NCBI RefSeq assembly: GCF_001612965.1
Contig: NZ_BDBL01000002.1
Span: forward strand, 62,001 to 126,000
DNA length: 64,000 bases
Direction of reading: 5' to 3'
Source: Nocardia kruczakiae NBRC 101016
Lineage (GTDB): Bacteria; Actinomycetota; Actinomycetes; Mycobacteriales; Mycobacteriaceae
In this document: positions 49,466 through 59,525 of the stretch, piece after piece
Layout of the letters: the number at the start of each line of letters is the position of its first letter
How positions within the stretch are numbered: the first letter of the stretch is position 1
The notes under the pieces: generated by a model
Database searches by the model: none
Told to the model about the DNA's origin: nothing
What the model saw: only the letters and a program-made list of their open reading frames with translations
Translations under genes and position numbers: made by a program

Positions 49466-51235
49466 GTGCCGAATACCGAACCGTCACCCGGCGAATCCAC
49501 GGCCGGGAAATCGACCGGCGCAAACAAGCCGGCCGCCCGTAAGACCGCGAGCCGGACCGCGGCCGAGAAGACGCCCGCGAAGGCGGTCAAATCCGCCCCG
49601 GCCGCGAAGTCGAGCGCACCGGCGGCGGCGAAATCGGCCCCGGCGGCGACCGTGAAGGAGGATCCGGCACCCGCGCGACAGGCGAGCGCGGCGACCGCGG
49701 TGGTCACCGACATCGAGGTGCGCAATCCGGCGACCGGCGAGCTGGTGGGCACCGTCCCCGCCGAATCGGCCGACGCGGTTGCCGCCAAGGTCCGCGAATT
49801 GCGGCTCTACCAGCCCGAATGGGAGGCCATCGGGCCGGAGGGCCGCAAGGAATGGCTGCTGAAGCTGCAGGACTGGATCATCGATCACACCGATCATCTC
49901 GCCGATGTGCTGCAGTCCGAAACCGGCAAGGCCCGCGTCGACGCGCTGATCGATCCGAGCTTCTCGGTCGACCTCACCGGCTATTACGCCCGGCGCGCCG
50001 GCAAGTTCCTCGCCGACGACCATCCCTCCCCGCACAGCCCGCTGGCCCGGGTCAAGAAGCTGACCACCGCCTACCGGCCCTATCCGGTTGTCGGCGTGAT
50101 CACGCCGTGGAACTTCCCGCTGGCGATGCCGGTGATCGACGTGATTCCGGCGCTGGCCGCCGGTGCGGCGGTCGTTCTCAAGCCGTCCGAGGTGACTCCG
50201 CTGTCGGCGCTGGAATTGGCGCGCGGCTGGGCAGAAATCGGTGCGCCGCCGGTGCTGGCCGTGGTGACCGGGGCCGGCGAGACGGGTGCGGCGGTCGTCG
50301 ACAACGTCGACTACGTGCAGTTCACGGGTTCGACCAAGACCGGTAAGCGGATCGCCGCCGCCTGCGTGGAGCGGCTCATCCCCTACAGCCTGGAACTCGG
50401 CGGCAAGGATCCGGCGATCGTGCTGGCCGACGCCGATATCGACCGCGCGGCCTACGGCATCGCCTTCGGCGGTCTGTTCAACGCCGGGCAGGTGTGCATC
50501 TCGGTCGAGCGGGTCTACGTCGAGGCTCCGGTCTACGACACCTTCGTCGAGAAACTGGCCGCGCACGTGCGTGAACTGCGGCAGGGCGCCGACGGGCGGG
50601 AGCCGAAATACGATGTCGGCGCGCTGGCCAACGACGCGCAGAAATCCATCGTCTCCGACCACGTCGAGGATGCGATCGCGAAGGGCGCGCGAGCGGTGAC
50701 CGGCGGCAAGGCCACCGGTGTGGGCACCTTCTACCAGCCGACCGTGCTGGCCGACGTCGACCACTCGATGAGTTGTATGACGGAGGAGACCTTCGGCCCG
50801 ACCATCCCGGTGATGAAGGTCGCCGACGAGGCCGAAGCCGTTCGGCTGGCCAATGATTCGATCTACGGCCTGTCCGCGTCGGTGTGGACCGGCGACAAGG
50901 CCCGCGGGGAACGCGTTGCACGCCAACTGAACGCGGGCGCGGTGAACATCAACGACGTCTTCGCCAACATGTTCAGTTTCGCGCTGCCCATGGGCGGCTG
51001 GCAGCAGTCCGGTGTGGGCGCGCGCTGGGGCGGCGCCGACGGCGTGCGCAAGTACTGCCGCAAACAGGCCATCACCGTGCCGATCCTGCCCACGCAGGAA
51101 AAAGAACTCATGTGGTTCCCGTACAACACCACAAAACTCGGTTTCGCGCTGGCCGCGATGCGCGCCGCGGGTGCGCGCGGTATGCGCCGGCTGGGCATCA
51201 AGGACGTGCTCGACACGGTCGGAGGGAAGAAGTGA
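49466..51235 (+). CDS. Aldehyde dehydrogenase with histone H1-like N-terminal tail
   Basis: A 589-residue NAD(P)-dependent aldehyde dehydrogenase. The core starts around residue 80 and has GVITPWNFPLAMP, the Glu in LELGGKDPAIVLADA, catalytic Cys in NAGQVCISVERV and EETFGPTIPVMKV. The first ~75 residues are an Ala/Lys/Pro/Ser-rich tail (NKPAARKTASRTAAEKTPAK and similar repeats), like a histone H1 tail. GTG 49466 with GGGAGA upstream is preferred. It overlaps the SDR gene start (GTGA). Confidence 0.85.
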   Translation: MPNTEPSPGESTAGKSTGANKPAARKTASRTAAEKTPAKAVKSAPAAKSSAPAAAKSAPAATVKEDPAPARQASAATAVVTDIEVRNPATGELVGTVPAESADAVAAKVRELRLYQPEWEAIGPEGRKEWLLKLQDWIIDHTDHLADVLQSETGKARVDALIDPSFSVDLTGYYARRAGKFLADDHPSPHSPLARVKKLTTAYRPYPVVGVITPWNFPLAMPVIDVIPALAAGAAVVLKPSEVTPLSALELARGWAEIGAPPVLAVVTGAGETGAAVVDNVDYVQFTGSTKTGKRIAAACVERLIPYSLELGGKDPAIVLADADIDRAAYGIAFGGLFNAGQVCISVERVYVEAPVYDTFVEKLAAHVRELRQGADGREPKYDVGALANDAQKSIVSDHVEDAIAKGARAVTGGKATGVGTFYQPTVLADVDHSMSCMTEETFGPTIPVMKVADEAEAVRLANDSIYGLSASVWTGDKARGERVARQLNAGAVNINDVFANMFSFALPMGGWQQSGVGARWGGADGVRKYCRKQAITVPILPTQEKELMWFPYNTTKLGFALAAMRAAGARGMRRLGIKDVLDTVGGKK

Positions 51236-52071
51236 CCGACTTCGGCAAGATCAGCGGCAAGGTCGTCGTCATCACGGGCGGCGCCCGCGGTATCGGCCTG
51301 GCGACCGCGACGCGGCTGCAGCAACTCGGCGCGAAGATCGCCATCGGCGATGTGGACGAGACGGCCGTCAAACAGTCCGGCACCGACCACGATTTCGATC
51401 ACTACGGCCGGGTGGACGTCACCGACCAGCAGTCGTTCAGCAGTTTCCTCGACGAGGTGGAACGGGCGCTGGGACCGGTCGATGTGCTGATCAACAACGC
51501 CGGCATCATGCCCACCGGCAAGGTGGTCGACGAACCGGATGCGTTGACCCGCCGCATCATCGATATCAACGTCTACGGCGTCATCCTGGGCTCGAAACTG
51601 GCGCTGGCCCGGATGTTGCCGCGGCGCAGCGGCCACATCATCAATATCGCCTCCCTCGCCGGTGAGACCCACATCCCCGGTCTGGCGACCTACAACGCCA
51701 CCAAGCACGCGGTTCTGGGTTTCACCGACACGCTGCGGGAGGAGTATCGCGATACGGGCGTGTCGTTCTCCTCGGTGTTGCCGACGCTGACGAATACCGA
51801 ACTGGGATCGGGTGTTTCGGCGCCGAAGCTGATGCGCCCGGCCGAGCCGGAGGAGATCGCCGAGGCCATCGCGAAACTCCTGGTGGCGCCGAAGTCGAAG
51901 GTCCGCGTGACGAAGGTGGCCGGCGCCATCTCGCAGGTGGTCGGACTGCTGCCGGAGTCGGTGGGCGATGCGATCGGACGTGCCCTGGGCGCGCAGCAGA
52001 CCTTCCTCGGCGATGTCGATTCGGCCGCCCGCAAGGCCTATGAGGAACGGGTCCGCAACGGCACCGAATAG
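51232..52071 (+). CDS. Short-chain dehydrogenase/reductase
   Basis: A 279-residue SDR. TGGARGIGLATA is the cofactor loop, NNAGIM is present, and Ser-Tyr-Lys is in IASLAGETHIPGLATYNATKHA. The C-terminal ~70 residues extend past the core. GTG 51232 overlaps the aldehyde dehydrogenase stop and has GGAGGG upstream, so the two enzymes are co-translated and probably oxidise an alcohol to an acid in sequence. A short unremarkable gap (52072-52275) follows, before the amidase. Confidence 0.87.
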   Translation: MTDFGKISGKVVVITGGARGIGLATATRLQQLGAKIAIGDVDETAVKQSGTDHDFDHYGRVDVTDQQSFSSFLDEVERALGPVDVLINNAGIMPTGKVVDEPDALTRRIIDINVYGVILGSKLALARMLPRRSGHIINIASLAGETHIPGLATYNATKHAVLGFTDTLREEYRDTGVSFSSVLPTLTNTELGSGVSAPKLMRPAEPEEIAEAIAKLLVAPKSKVRVTKVAGAISQVVGLLPESVGDAIGRALGAQQTFLGDVDSAARKAYEERVRNGTE

Positions 52072-52275
52072 CGCGGTACGACGAACCGAGCTGCGCGGCC
52101 GCGGTGTCCGGTGGACGCCGCGGCCTCCGTGCGTCCGGCACCGGCGCGGTCGCGGTTCGCGGCACCATCCGCCACGCCCCGTGATCATCAACGGTGTGCG
52201 TCGCCGAAAGTGATAACTTGCGCGACAACATCGAAACAGCCCATATCGACCACAACGCGACGGGGGCTTTGACAT

Positions 52276-53820
52276 ATGCACAACGAGGGCACCGCACTAG
52301 CCGACGCGATATCGAACGCCGTCTCGCGCGCCACCCGGGAGGTAGCAGTGGACGCAGACGAAACCACCGGCTCGGGACCGGCGGATCAGGCCTCCGGCCC
52401 CGAATCCGACATTGATGAGCCCCAGCAGCATTCCCCCGCCGAGGCCGAGGCGGGGTCCGTATCGGACGACCCGTCGCAACCACCCGCGAAGTTGACCACC
52501 GCCGTCGCGATCGCCGCCGCGGTGCGCGACGGTCTGGTCACGGCCGGGCAGGTCGTCGACGCCGCGCTGGATCGCATCGCGGGGGGCGATACGCGGGTGG
52601 GCGCCTTCCACACCGTCCGCGCGGAGCGGGCACGGGCCGAGAGCCGCGCCCTGGCCGACCGCGCCGACCTCGACATCCTCCCGTTGGCCGGCGTCCCCGT
52701 CGCGGTGAAGAACAACATCGATGTCGCCGGTGAGATCACCGACGCGGGTTCGCGCGCGGGTTCGGGTGTCCCCGCCGCCGCGGATCACCCGGTGGTGCGG
52801 CGGTTGCGGGCCGCGGGCGCGGTCGTGGTCGGCCTGACCGAGATGCCGGAAGGCGCGCTGTGGGGCACCTCCGACACGCCCGAGCGAATTGCTCGTTCCC
52901 CGTGGAATATTCGCTACAGCGCCGGTGGCTCCTCGGGTGGATCGGGCGCCGCGGTCGGTGCGGGACTCGTGCCGGTGGCCCACGGTAACGACGGACTCGG
53001 GTCGGTGCGCATACCCGCCGCGTGCTGCGGCGTCGTCGGCATCAAGCCGGGACGCGGCGTGGTCCCGGCACAGGTGGGGGTCGACTCCTGGAGCGGGATG
53101 ACCGAGAACGGGGTGCTCGCGACCACGGTCGCCGACGCGGCACTCATGCTGTCGGTGCTGGCCGACCGGCCCGCCCTGGCCGATCTGGAACCGCCGACGC
53201 CGCTGCGTATCGCGATCGCGCCCGGATCGCCGTCCCCGCTGGTCCGGGTGGACAAGCACTGGGCCGCGGCCGCGCAGACCGCCGCCCGGCTCGCCGCGGA
53301 GGCCGGTCACGGCGTCGTGCCCGCCGCACTGCCCTACCAGGGCGCGACCACGGCGCTGGCGTGGCGCTGGCTGGCCAATGCGGCGCGCGAGGCGGGTGCG
53401 GTCGCCAATCCGGAACTGCTGCAACGCCGTAACCGCGTGCATATCGCGCTGGGCCGGGCGGTGCTGAAGGCCGGTCTGGTCCGGCCGAATCAGGTCGACC
53501 GGATCGAGGCGCGGCTGCTCGACTTCTTCGAGCAGCACGATGTGGTGATCACCCCGACGCTGGCCGCGCCCGCCCCCGCGGCGCGCAATTGGCACGCCCG
53601 GGGCTGGCTGGCCAATGTCGTTGCCAACGTTCGCTTCTCGCCGTTCACGCCGCTGTGGAATCTGGTCGGCTGGCCCGCGGTGAGCGTCCCGATGGGGCTG
53701 CACCCGCGCACCGGGACGCCGGTGGCCGCGCAGCTGGCCGGGCCGCCCGGCAGCGAATCGACGCTGCTACGCCTGGCCGCCCAGTTGGAGACCGCTCAGC
53801 CCTGGCAGCGCACCGCCTGA
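52276..53820 (+). CDS. Amidase (amidase signature family)
   Basis: A 514-residue amide hydrolase. The catalytic Lys is in LAGVPVAVKNNID, the first Ser in RYSAGGSSGGSGAAVGAG, and the nucleophile Ser in HGNDGLGSVRIPAACCG. A ~75-residue acidic, low-complexity N-terminus precedes the fold. ATG 52276 has GGGGG 8 nt upstream; GTG 52348, with the stronger GGGAGG 5 nt before it, would remove 24 residues of that tail and is equally possible. Confidence 0.85.
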   Translation: MHNEGTALADAISNAVSRATREVAVDADETTGSGPADQASGPESDIDEPQQHSPAEAEAGSVSDDPSQPPAKLTTAVAIAAAVRDGLVTAGQVVDAALDRIAGGDTRVGAFHTVRAERARAESRALADRADLDILPLAGVPVAVKNNIDVAGEITDAGSRAGSGVPAAADHPVVRRLRAAGAVVVGLTEMPEGALWGTSDTPERIARSPWNIRYSAGGSSGGSGAAVGAGLVPVAHGNDGLGSVRIPAACCGVVGIKPGRGVVPAQVGVDSWSGMTENGVLATTVADAALMLSVLADRPALADLEPPTPLRIAIAPGSPSPLVRVDKHWAAAAQTAARLAAEAGHGVVPAALPYQGATTALAWRWLANAAREAGAVANPELLQRRNRVHIALGRAVLKAGLVRPNQVDRIEARLLDFFEQHDVVITPTLAAPAPAARNWHARGWLANVVANVRFSPFTPLWNLVGWPAVSVPMGLHPRTGTPVAAQLAGPPGSESTLLRLAAQLETAQPWQRTA

Positions 53821-53846
53821 GCCCTGCCCCTCGTCTTCGACGGCGC

Positions 53847-54728
53847 TCATCGGTCGTCTTCGACGACGGAAAACCCTCCGGCGACAACGCGATTGGCGAA
53901 ATCGAGAATGGTCGGCCGGTCGTCGTCCGCGCGCCACACCATGGCGAGTTCACACGGTGCGAGGCCGGCGACCGGGCGGGCGGTGAGCCCGGGCCACCGA
54001 TACATCGGCACGTTGTTCTCGGCCAGCAGGCAGACGCCGAGTCCGAGGCTGACGGCCTCGAGCCGTTCCTCGGCGGTGGCGGCCTCGCCGCCGATCTTGG
54101 CCTGCCGCCCGCCGCGGGCGTCGCCGCCGAGCCAGAAGTCGCGCGCCGCACCGGCTTCGGCGGGCATCGCGATGAACGGCTCGTCGATCAGATCGGCGAA
54201 TTCGATGGCCTCATGATCGGCCAGCCGGTGGTTCTCGGGGAGCAGCACCCACCTCGCCTCGGTGCGCAGCACCTGCCAGCGGTAGCGCCCGGAATCGGGC
54301 ACCGGCAACCACATCAACGCCAGATCGGCTTGCCGGCCCGCGAGGCCACTGGAGGGATCGGTCCACGATGCCGAATGCAGGGCCAGCCGATGTCCGCTGG
54401 CGCTTTCCAGTTCGGCGATCAGACCGCGTCCGATCGAGCTCTGGATACCGACCCGCAACACCTCACCGGCTTCCTGGAGGGCCACGTTGGTGACCTCCCA
54501 GAGCTCCAGGATGCGACGGGCGCCCTCGAGCAGTTCTTTACCGGCGACGGTCAGCGCGACGCTGCGCTGGTTGCGATCGAACAGGACCACGTCGAGCTGA
54601 CGCTCGAGCTGGCGGATCTGCCGCGAGAGGGTGGGTTGAGCGATGTGCAGCCGCTGCGCGGCATTGGTGAAGTGCAGTTCCTCAGCGACGGCGACGAAGT
54701 ACCGCAGGTCGCGCAAATGCGGGTCCAT
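53847..54728 (-). CDS. LysR-family transcriptional regulator
   Basis: A 293-residue LysR protein. The N-terminal HTH is DLRYFVAVAEELHFTNAAQRLHIAQPTLSRQIRQLERQLDV in pieces, and the C-terminal co-inducer domain (about 90-290) contains HSASWTDPSSGLAGRQADLALMWLPV. It is convergent with the amidase gene. Its target is unclear; LysR regulators often control neighbouring divergent genes, but the upstream gene here is hpt in the same orientation. Confidence 0.88.
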   Translation of the reverse strand: MDPHLRDLRYFVAVAEELHFTNAAQRLHIAQPTLSRQIRQLERQLDVVLFDRNQRSVALTVAGKELLEGARRILELWEVTNVALQEAGEVLRVGIQSSIGRGLIAELESASGHRLALHSASWTDPSSGLAGRQADLALMWLPVPDSGRYRWQVLRTEARWVLLPENHRLADHEAIEFADLIDEPFIAMPAEAGAARDFWLGGDARGGRQAKIGGEAATAEERLEAVSLGLGVCLLAENNVPMYRWPGLTARPVAGLAPCELAMVWRADDDRPTILDFANRVVAGGFSVVEDDR

Positions 54729-54911
54729 AGCACCTTGCTATCAGAATCGGTCAGGGAAATCCAGCCGCTTTAGACCTTCGAGTCCGAATAGAGGGTCATA
54801 AACAGCCAAACGGTTTGTTACCGACAGCATAGGGCTCCGCCATAACTCCAGCACAATCGCATCGGTCAATTCTCAGCGAACGCGATAGCCGTCGCGAGAA
54901 GCCGAGCACAC

Positions 54912-54945
54912 GACATCACCGCAGGCGTCGACCAGCGGTGATGTC
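54912..54945. terminator. Perfect 11-bp stem-loop between hpt and the LysR gene
   Basis: GACATCACCGC (54912-54922) and GCGGTGATGTC (54935-54945) enclose a 12-nt loop. It sits in a comparatively AT-rich 376-nt gap (54729-55104) that otherwise holds only the LysR promoter region. It may terminate the tilS-hpt transcript, or be a regulator site; no T-run follows. Confidence 0.5.
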
Positions 54946-55104
54946 ACATTCGGCCCGGCGCGGAGAGCTCCGCCGCCGATACGGCCCGTCATCGCGGCCG
55001 GTCAGCAACTTCCATCGATAGCGATTGCGCAGGGAACATCATCAAACGGTGATTTTCGCCACACTCTGGCGGAATTCGGTCACCAAATCGGTCATCTGCC
55101 CAGT

Positions 55105-55659
55105 TCAGGCGCTGTAGACCCGCGGGTTCAGGGTGCCGATGTAGGGCAGATCGCGGTAACGCTCGGCGTAGTCCAGTCCGTACCCGACGACGAATTCGTT
55201 CGGGATGTCGAATCCGACGTGCGCGACCTCGATGTGGGTGCGCAGCGCATCGGGCTTGCGCAGCAGCGTCACCACCTCCAGCGAGGCGGGGTTGCGGCTG
55301 GAGAGGTTGCGCATCAGCCACGACAGCGTGAGACCGGAGTCGATGATGTCCTCGACGATCAGCACGTTGCGCCCGGCGATGTCCTTGTCCAGATCCTTCA
55401 GAATCCGGACCACGCCCGAGGACGAGGTGGACGACCCGTAGGACGAGACGGCCATGAATTCCATCTGTGTCGGGATCGGCAGCGCCTGCGCCAGCTCGGT
55501 CATGAAGAAGATCGCCCCCTTGAGCACGCCGACCAGCAGCAGATCACCCTCGGGCGCGTCCGGGGGATATCGCTTCGCGATGAGTTCGGCCAGCTCGTCG
55601 ACCTTGGCTCGGATCTGCTCCTCGGTGATCAGCACCGACGCTATGTCGTCCCCGTACAC
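55105..55659 (-). CDS. hpt: Hypoxanthine-guanine phosphoribosyltransferase
   Basis: A 184-residue purine salvage enzyme. The PRPP motif is [48 protein letters not shown] and [23 protein letters not shown] are conserved. The start is GTG 55659. It lies 24 nt after tilS, the conserved tilS-hpt pair. Confidence 0.94.
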   Translation of the reverse strand: MYGDDIASVLITEEQIRAKVDELAELIAKRYPPDAPEGDLLLVGVLKGAIFFMTELAQALPIPTQMEFMAVSSYGSSTSSSGVVRILKDLDKDIAGRNVLIVEDIIDSGLTLSWLMRNLSSRNPASLEVVTLLRKPDALRTHIEVAHVGFDIPNEFVVGYGLDYAERYRDLPYIGTLNPRVYSA

Positions 55660-55683
55660 GTGTGCTGGGTTCCCTTCGGGTCG

Positions 55684-56703
55684 TTATCGTGCGAACGCCA
55701 ACGTCAGCCTGCCACGTTCGCGCCTGGCAACCAACCTGATCCCCGGCATTCCCCCGCCGACCGCGACGCCGCCCTGCCCGTGCCAATCGGTGATCAAGGA
55801 CTCCACCGCGCGTAAATGCTTGTCCGTCAAGGCCTTTGCGCCGCCATCGAGGAGCCAGGCCCGGATGACACGCCGACGGATCGCGGGCGGAACCGTGGCG
55901 AGTGTCTCGACCGACAGCGACGAACCATCACGCGCATCGATCAGCAATCGATCGGCAATCGCATCGAGCGCCTCGCCGTCCTCGCGCAGTTGCGCGGCCG
56001 TACGAGCCAGGGCCGGTGCCACACCCCCGCCGAGGACCTCCTCCAGCAGCGGCAGCACCTCGGTGCGCAACCGGACGCGGGCGAATTCCGGGGCGGCGTT
56101 GTGCGGATCCTCGTGCGGGTCGAGACCCAGATCCCGGCACATCTCCCGAGTGACCGCGCGCCGCACGCCCAGCAGCGGCCTGCCCCAGGGCTCGTCGTAG
56201 CCGGCCATGCCCTGGATCGAGCGCTGGCCCGAACCACGCGCCAATCCGAGCAGCACGGTTTCGGCCTGATCGTCGAGGGTGTGCCCGACCAGCACCGGCA
56301 GGCCGTCGCGCAGCTCGTCCAATGCCGCGTAGCGCGCCTGCCGCGCCGCCGCCTCCGGCCCACCCGGCCCGGTCACCGACACCCGGCGCATCCGCACCGC
56401 CCGGCAGCCCAGCCGCCGGGCGATCTCCGCGGCCTCCGCCGCGACCACCGCCGAGCCTTTTTGCAATCCATGATCGATGATCAACGCGTCGACCTGGTCG
56501 GCCTCGGCGAGCGCCGCCGCCGTGAGGGCCAGCGAATCCGCCCCACCGGACAGGGCGACGGCCACCGCGCCCTCCGGCCGATACCGCAGCAACCACTCGC
56601 GCACGGCGTGCCGCATCCGCAGCACCGCCTCCGTCTCCGGGAGCCGGGCGCGCGCGACCCCGGCGGCGCCCGCCGGCGTCACCCCAGGACTCGGTCGATC
56701 CAT
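55684..56703 (-). CDS. tilS: tRNA(Ile)-lysidine synthetase TilS
   Basis: A 339-residue ATP-PPase modifying C34 of tRNA-Ile. The PP-loop is VAVALSGGADSLAL; VLVGHTLDDQAETVLLGLARGSGQRS and RPLLGVRR follow. ATG 56703 is used; it lies inside the last 25 nt of the upstream metalloprotease-like gene, an unusually long overlap that implies coupling. The C-terminal domain is short. Confidence 0.92.
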   Translation of the reverse strand: MDRPSPGVTPAGAAGVARARLPETEAVLRMRHAVREWLLRYRPEGAVAVALSGGADSLALTAAALAEADQVDALIIDHGLQKGSAVVAAEAAEIARRLGCRAVRMRRVSVTGPGGPEAAARQARYAALDELRDGLPVLVGHTLDDQAETVLLGLARGSGQRSIQGMAGYDEPWGRPLLGVRRAVTREMCRDLGLDPHEDPHNAAPEFARVRLRTEVLPLLEEVLGGGVAPALARTAAQLREDGEALDAIADRLLIDARDGSSLSVETLATVPPAIRRRVIRAWLLDGGAKALTDKHLRAVESLITDWHGQGGVAVGGGMPGIRLVARRERGRLTLAFAR

Positions 56704-57815
56704 CGTTGCGGGGTGCTGATCTCGTCGGGCCGGGGCAGGGTGTCGGCGTCGGTCCACACGGTGTTGAACCGCTGCATGCCGACCTTGCCGACGACCTCGT
56801 CGACGAACGCCTTGCCGCGCACGTACTGCGCGACCTTCGCGTCGACCCCGAGCAGTGCGCGCAACAGCCGCTGGATCGGATTGGCCGGGCGGCGGCGACG
56901 CTGATCGAAGGCCTCGCGGATCTGCGCGACGGTGGGGATCACGGCCGGGCCGACGGCGTCCATCACATGGTCGGCATGGCCCTCCAGCAGCGTGCCGAGC
57001 ATCAGCAACCGGTCCAGCGCGTCGCGCTGCGGCGGCGGCTGGGTGGCGCGCAGCAGGCCGAGGATGCCGCGGTCGGCGGGATCGTCGCTCACCCCGTTGT
57101 CGCGGCGGCGACGCATTTCCTCCAGCAGCCGCGCGAGTACCTCGTTCACCGATTCGTCGCCGACGGCGCCGAGGGTGTCGACGTTCTGCTTCATATAGTC
57201 GGCCAGCCAGGGCGCGGAGGAGAACTGCACCCGGTGCGTCACCTCGTGCAGGCACACCCACAGCCGGAAATCGCTGGGCGAGACGCCGAGTGCGCGCTCC
57301 ACGGCCATGATGTTGGGCGCGACCAGCAGCAAGGTGCCGTCCGGCCCGCTGAACGGATCGTATTGGCCGAGGATCGCGGTGGACAGGAAGGCCAGCATCG
57401 CTCCGGCCTGGACGCCGGCCGGTTTCCCGGCGAAGCGGCCGCGGTCGTCGCCGGCGGATCCGGTGAGTTCGGACATGGATTCGGCGGCCGCGCGGATCCA
57501 GCCGCGGCGATCGACGATCGTCGCCTGTGGGACGGGCTGGTCGTCGAGGAGCAGACTCACCTCGCGCACCGGGCCCTCGGCCCGCACGGACGCCTCGGAC
57601 AGTTCCTCGACGACCTGTTCGGCGGAATACCGCGTGGTGCGCGGACCGGACGGCACGACGGCGCTACCAGCCCGTGCGGCCAGCCGCCAATCGACCGAGC
57701 CGGCCAGCACCGAGCGTTTCGCGGACGCGTTCTTCGCCACGTCCGTGGCTTCGCGACCGGCGACCACGGCATCGTCGGCGGTACGGCCATCGGCGGGGTC
57801 ACCGGATCCGGTCAT
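56679..57815 (-). CDS. Zinc-dependent metalloprotease-like (DUF2342) protein
   Basis: A 378-residue protein of the actinobacterial DUF2342/'F420 biosynthesis-associated' hydrolase family. The zinc motif HEVTH is in WVCLHEVTHRVQF, and EGHADHVMDAVG supplies a third ligand further on. The N-terminal ~40 residues are low complexity. The physiological substrate is unknown; the location between the PBP4-type enzyme and tilS is conserved in mycobacteria. ATG 57815 has GGTGGAAA before it. Confidence 0.8.
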   Translation of the reverse strand: MTGSGDPADGRTADDAVVAGREATDVAKNASAKRSVLAGSVDWRLAARAGSAVVPSGPRTTRYSAEQVVEELSEASVRAEGPVREVSLLLDDQPVPQATIVDRRGWIRAAAESMSELTGSAGDDRGRFAGKPAGVQAGAMLAFLSTAILGQYDPFSGPDGTLLLVAPNIMAVERALGVSPSDFRLWVCLHEVTHRVQFSSAPWLADYMKQNVDTLGAVGDESVNEVLARLLEEMRRRRDNGVSDDPADRGILGLLRATQPPPQRDALDRLLMLGTLLEGHADHVMDAVGPAVIPTVAQIREAFDQRRRRPANPIQRLLRALLGVDAKVAQYVRGKAFVDEVVGKVGMQRFNTVWTDADTLPRPDEISTPQRWIDRVLG

Positions 57816-57829
57816 CGCATTTCCACCCG

Positions 57830-59314
57830 TCAGGAGCATCCACAGTTGCGAAGCGTGGTGGCGACGGCGTCCAATGCCGGGCGGCTGGCCTCGGGGGGCC
57901 GGTCGTTCGACATCAGCGCGAAGGTCATGACGCGGCCGTCGCGATCCAACACATATCCAGCCAACGCGCTCGACACCGACAGAGTTCCGGTCTTGGCGCG
58001 CACCCAGCCCGCGCCGGCGCGTTCGGGGCCGCCGTCGACGAACCGCACCGCCAGCGATCCGGTGCCACCGGCGACCGGCAGATAGTCCAGCAGCGGCGCC
58101 AGCGGTGAGGCGACCGCGGCGGCGTCGCCGGTGTTCACGACCGCGGGCGGTGTGGTGCCGCCCGGATCCGCACCGCCCGGCTGCGCGGACGCGGCCGATT
58201 CGGCGATGATCCGGTCGAGCAGTCGCGCCGGAACCCGGTCGTCGGTGGACAGTCCGCTGTTGTCGATCTGGGTGACGCCCGCGGTGTCGAAACCCGCCGC
58301 CTTCAACGCCGTCAGGGTGGCGGAGGCGGCACCGGCGAACGACTGCTCGCCACCGGTCGCCGCCGCGATCTCCCGGCCGATCGTCTCGGCGAGCACATCG
58401 TCGGAGTGAATCATCATGTCCCGCAAGCGGTCCCGCAGTTCCGCGGAGTCCACGTGGGCCAATTCGGCGGCGCCGGGCGCGGCCTTGCCAAGCCGCACCT
58501 TCGCCGGGTCGGCGCCCAGTTCCAGCGCCAGCCGGCGACCGGCGTCCAGGGCGGGCGTGGCCGAACGTGGCGAATATTCGACCAGCGGGTCGAGGCGGCC
58601 GCCGTCGATCATCACCGGTTCGATCGGCGCCCACGAACCGCCCGCGATATCGGCCGGGTCCCAGCCGGCCGGTGAGGTCGGACCCGAATACAGCGAGGTG
58701 TCGACCACGACCGTGTCGACCGGATGCCCGGCGGCCCGGATCTGAGCCACCAGATCCGACAACTTCGGCCCGTTCGGGTAGTAGCCCTTGCCGTCGGCCT
58801 GCGCGGTCAGGGTCGGATCACCGGCGCCGACCAGCACGACCTCACCGGGCGCCGAACCGGCCACCACCCGCGTGGTGAGCCGATGGTCCGGCGGCAACAC
58901 CAGCAGCGCCGCCGCCGTGGTCATGACCTTCAGGGTGGACGCCGGGATCATCGGCTTGTCCGGATCGGCGCTCCAGAGCGTGGCGCGGGTGTCCGGATCG
59001 GAGATCGATCCGGCGAAATTGCCCAGGTCCGGACTGGTAGCCACCCGGGCCAGGGCAGCGGCCAGCCCCTGACGGCTGGGTTCGGGCGCACTCGCCGAGG
59101 CGGGATTCAGCTGGGGAAAGGGCTTCACGGGGGCCGGGGGTGCGGCTATCGTCAAACCCCCGTGCCGGAACTCCTCGGTCCACGGCCGCACCGTCACCAG
59201 AGCCACCGTGGCCACGACGACGGCGACAACGGTTGCGACCAGCACCGCGACCCACATATTGCGGCGTCGGCGAGCGGCCAGCCCACCGATGTTCTTCCTA
59301 CCTCGACCTACCAC
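57830..59314 (-). CDS. dacB: D-alanyl-D-alanine carboxypeptidase/endopeptidase (PBP4/DacB type)
   Basis: A 494-residue membrane-anchored peptidase trimming peptidoglycan. One N-terminal transmembrane helix (about residues 21-43) is followed by the S-x-x-K motif in PASTLKVM and KTG in VRAKTGTLS. The motif usually written S-x-N reads HSDDVLAE here, that is S-D-D. A central domain II insert is typical of this class. GTG 59314 is the start. It is divergent from ppa and matches Rv3627c in position. Confidence 0.87.
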   Translation of the reverse strand: MVGRGRKNIGGLAARRRRNMWVAVLVATVVAVVVATVALVTVRPWTEEFRHGGLTIAAPPAPVKPFPQLNPASASAPEPSRQGLAAALARVATSPDLGNFAGSISDPDTRATLWSADPDKPMIPASTLKVMTTAAALLVLPPDHRLTTRVVAGSAPGEVVLVGAGDPTLTAQADGKGYYPNGPKLSDLVAQIRAAGHPVDTVVVDTSLYSGPTSPAGWDPADIAGGSWAPIEPVMIDGGRLDPLVEYSPRSATPALDAGRRLALELGADPAKVRLGKAAPGAAELAHVDSAELRDRLRDMMIHSDDVLAETIGREIAAATGGEQSFAGAASATLTALKAAGFDTAGVTQIDNSGLSTDDRVPARLLDRIIAESAASAQPGGADPGGTTPPAVVNTGDAAAVASPLAPLLDYLPVAGGTGSLAVRFVDGGPERAGAGWVRAKTGTLSVSSALAGYVLDRDGRVMTFALMSNDRPPEASRPALDAVATTLRNCGCS

Positions 59315-59525
59315 GTGACAGCTGTCTCCCTATTCACCCGTGTGAGGCGGACGCTCCCTGCCGCACCCATGCGCGCATCGACCACACTATCCTCACCTCG
59401 CCGGCGTTCCACCGAACGAGCTGGCGCGTCGGCAGCCCACCGGACCGGTCGGCGAGTCGGCCGCGGCACACGCCGGCGAGCAGCCGTACCGCATCAACGC
59501 ATACGCATCGGACGAAGGAGATGAC

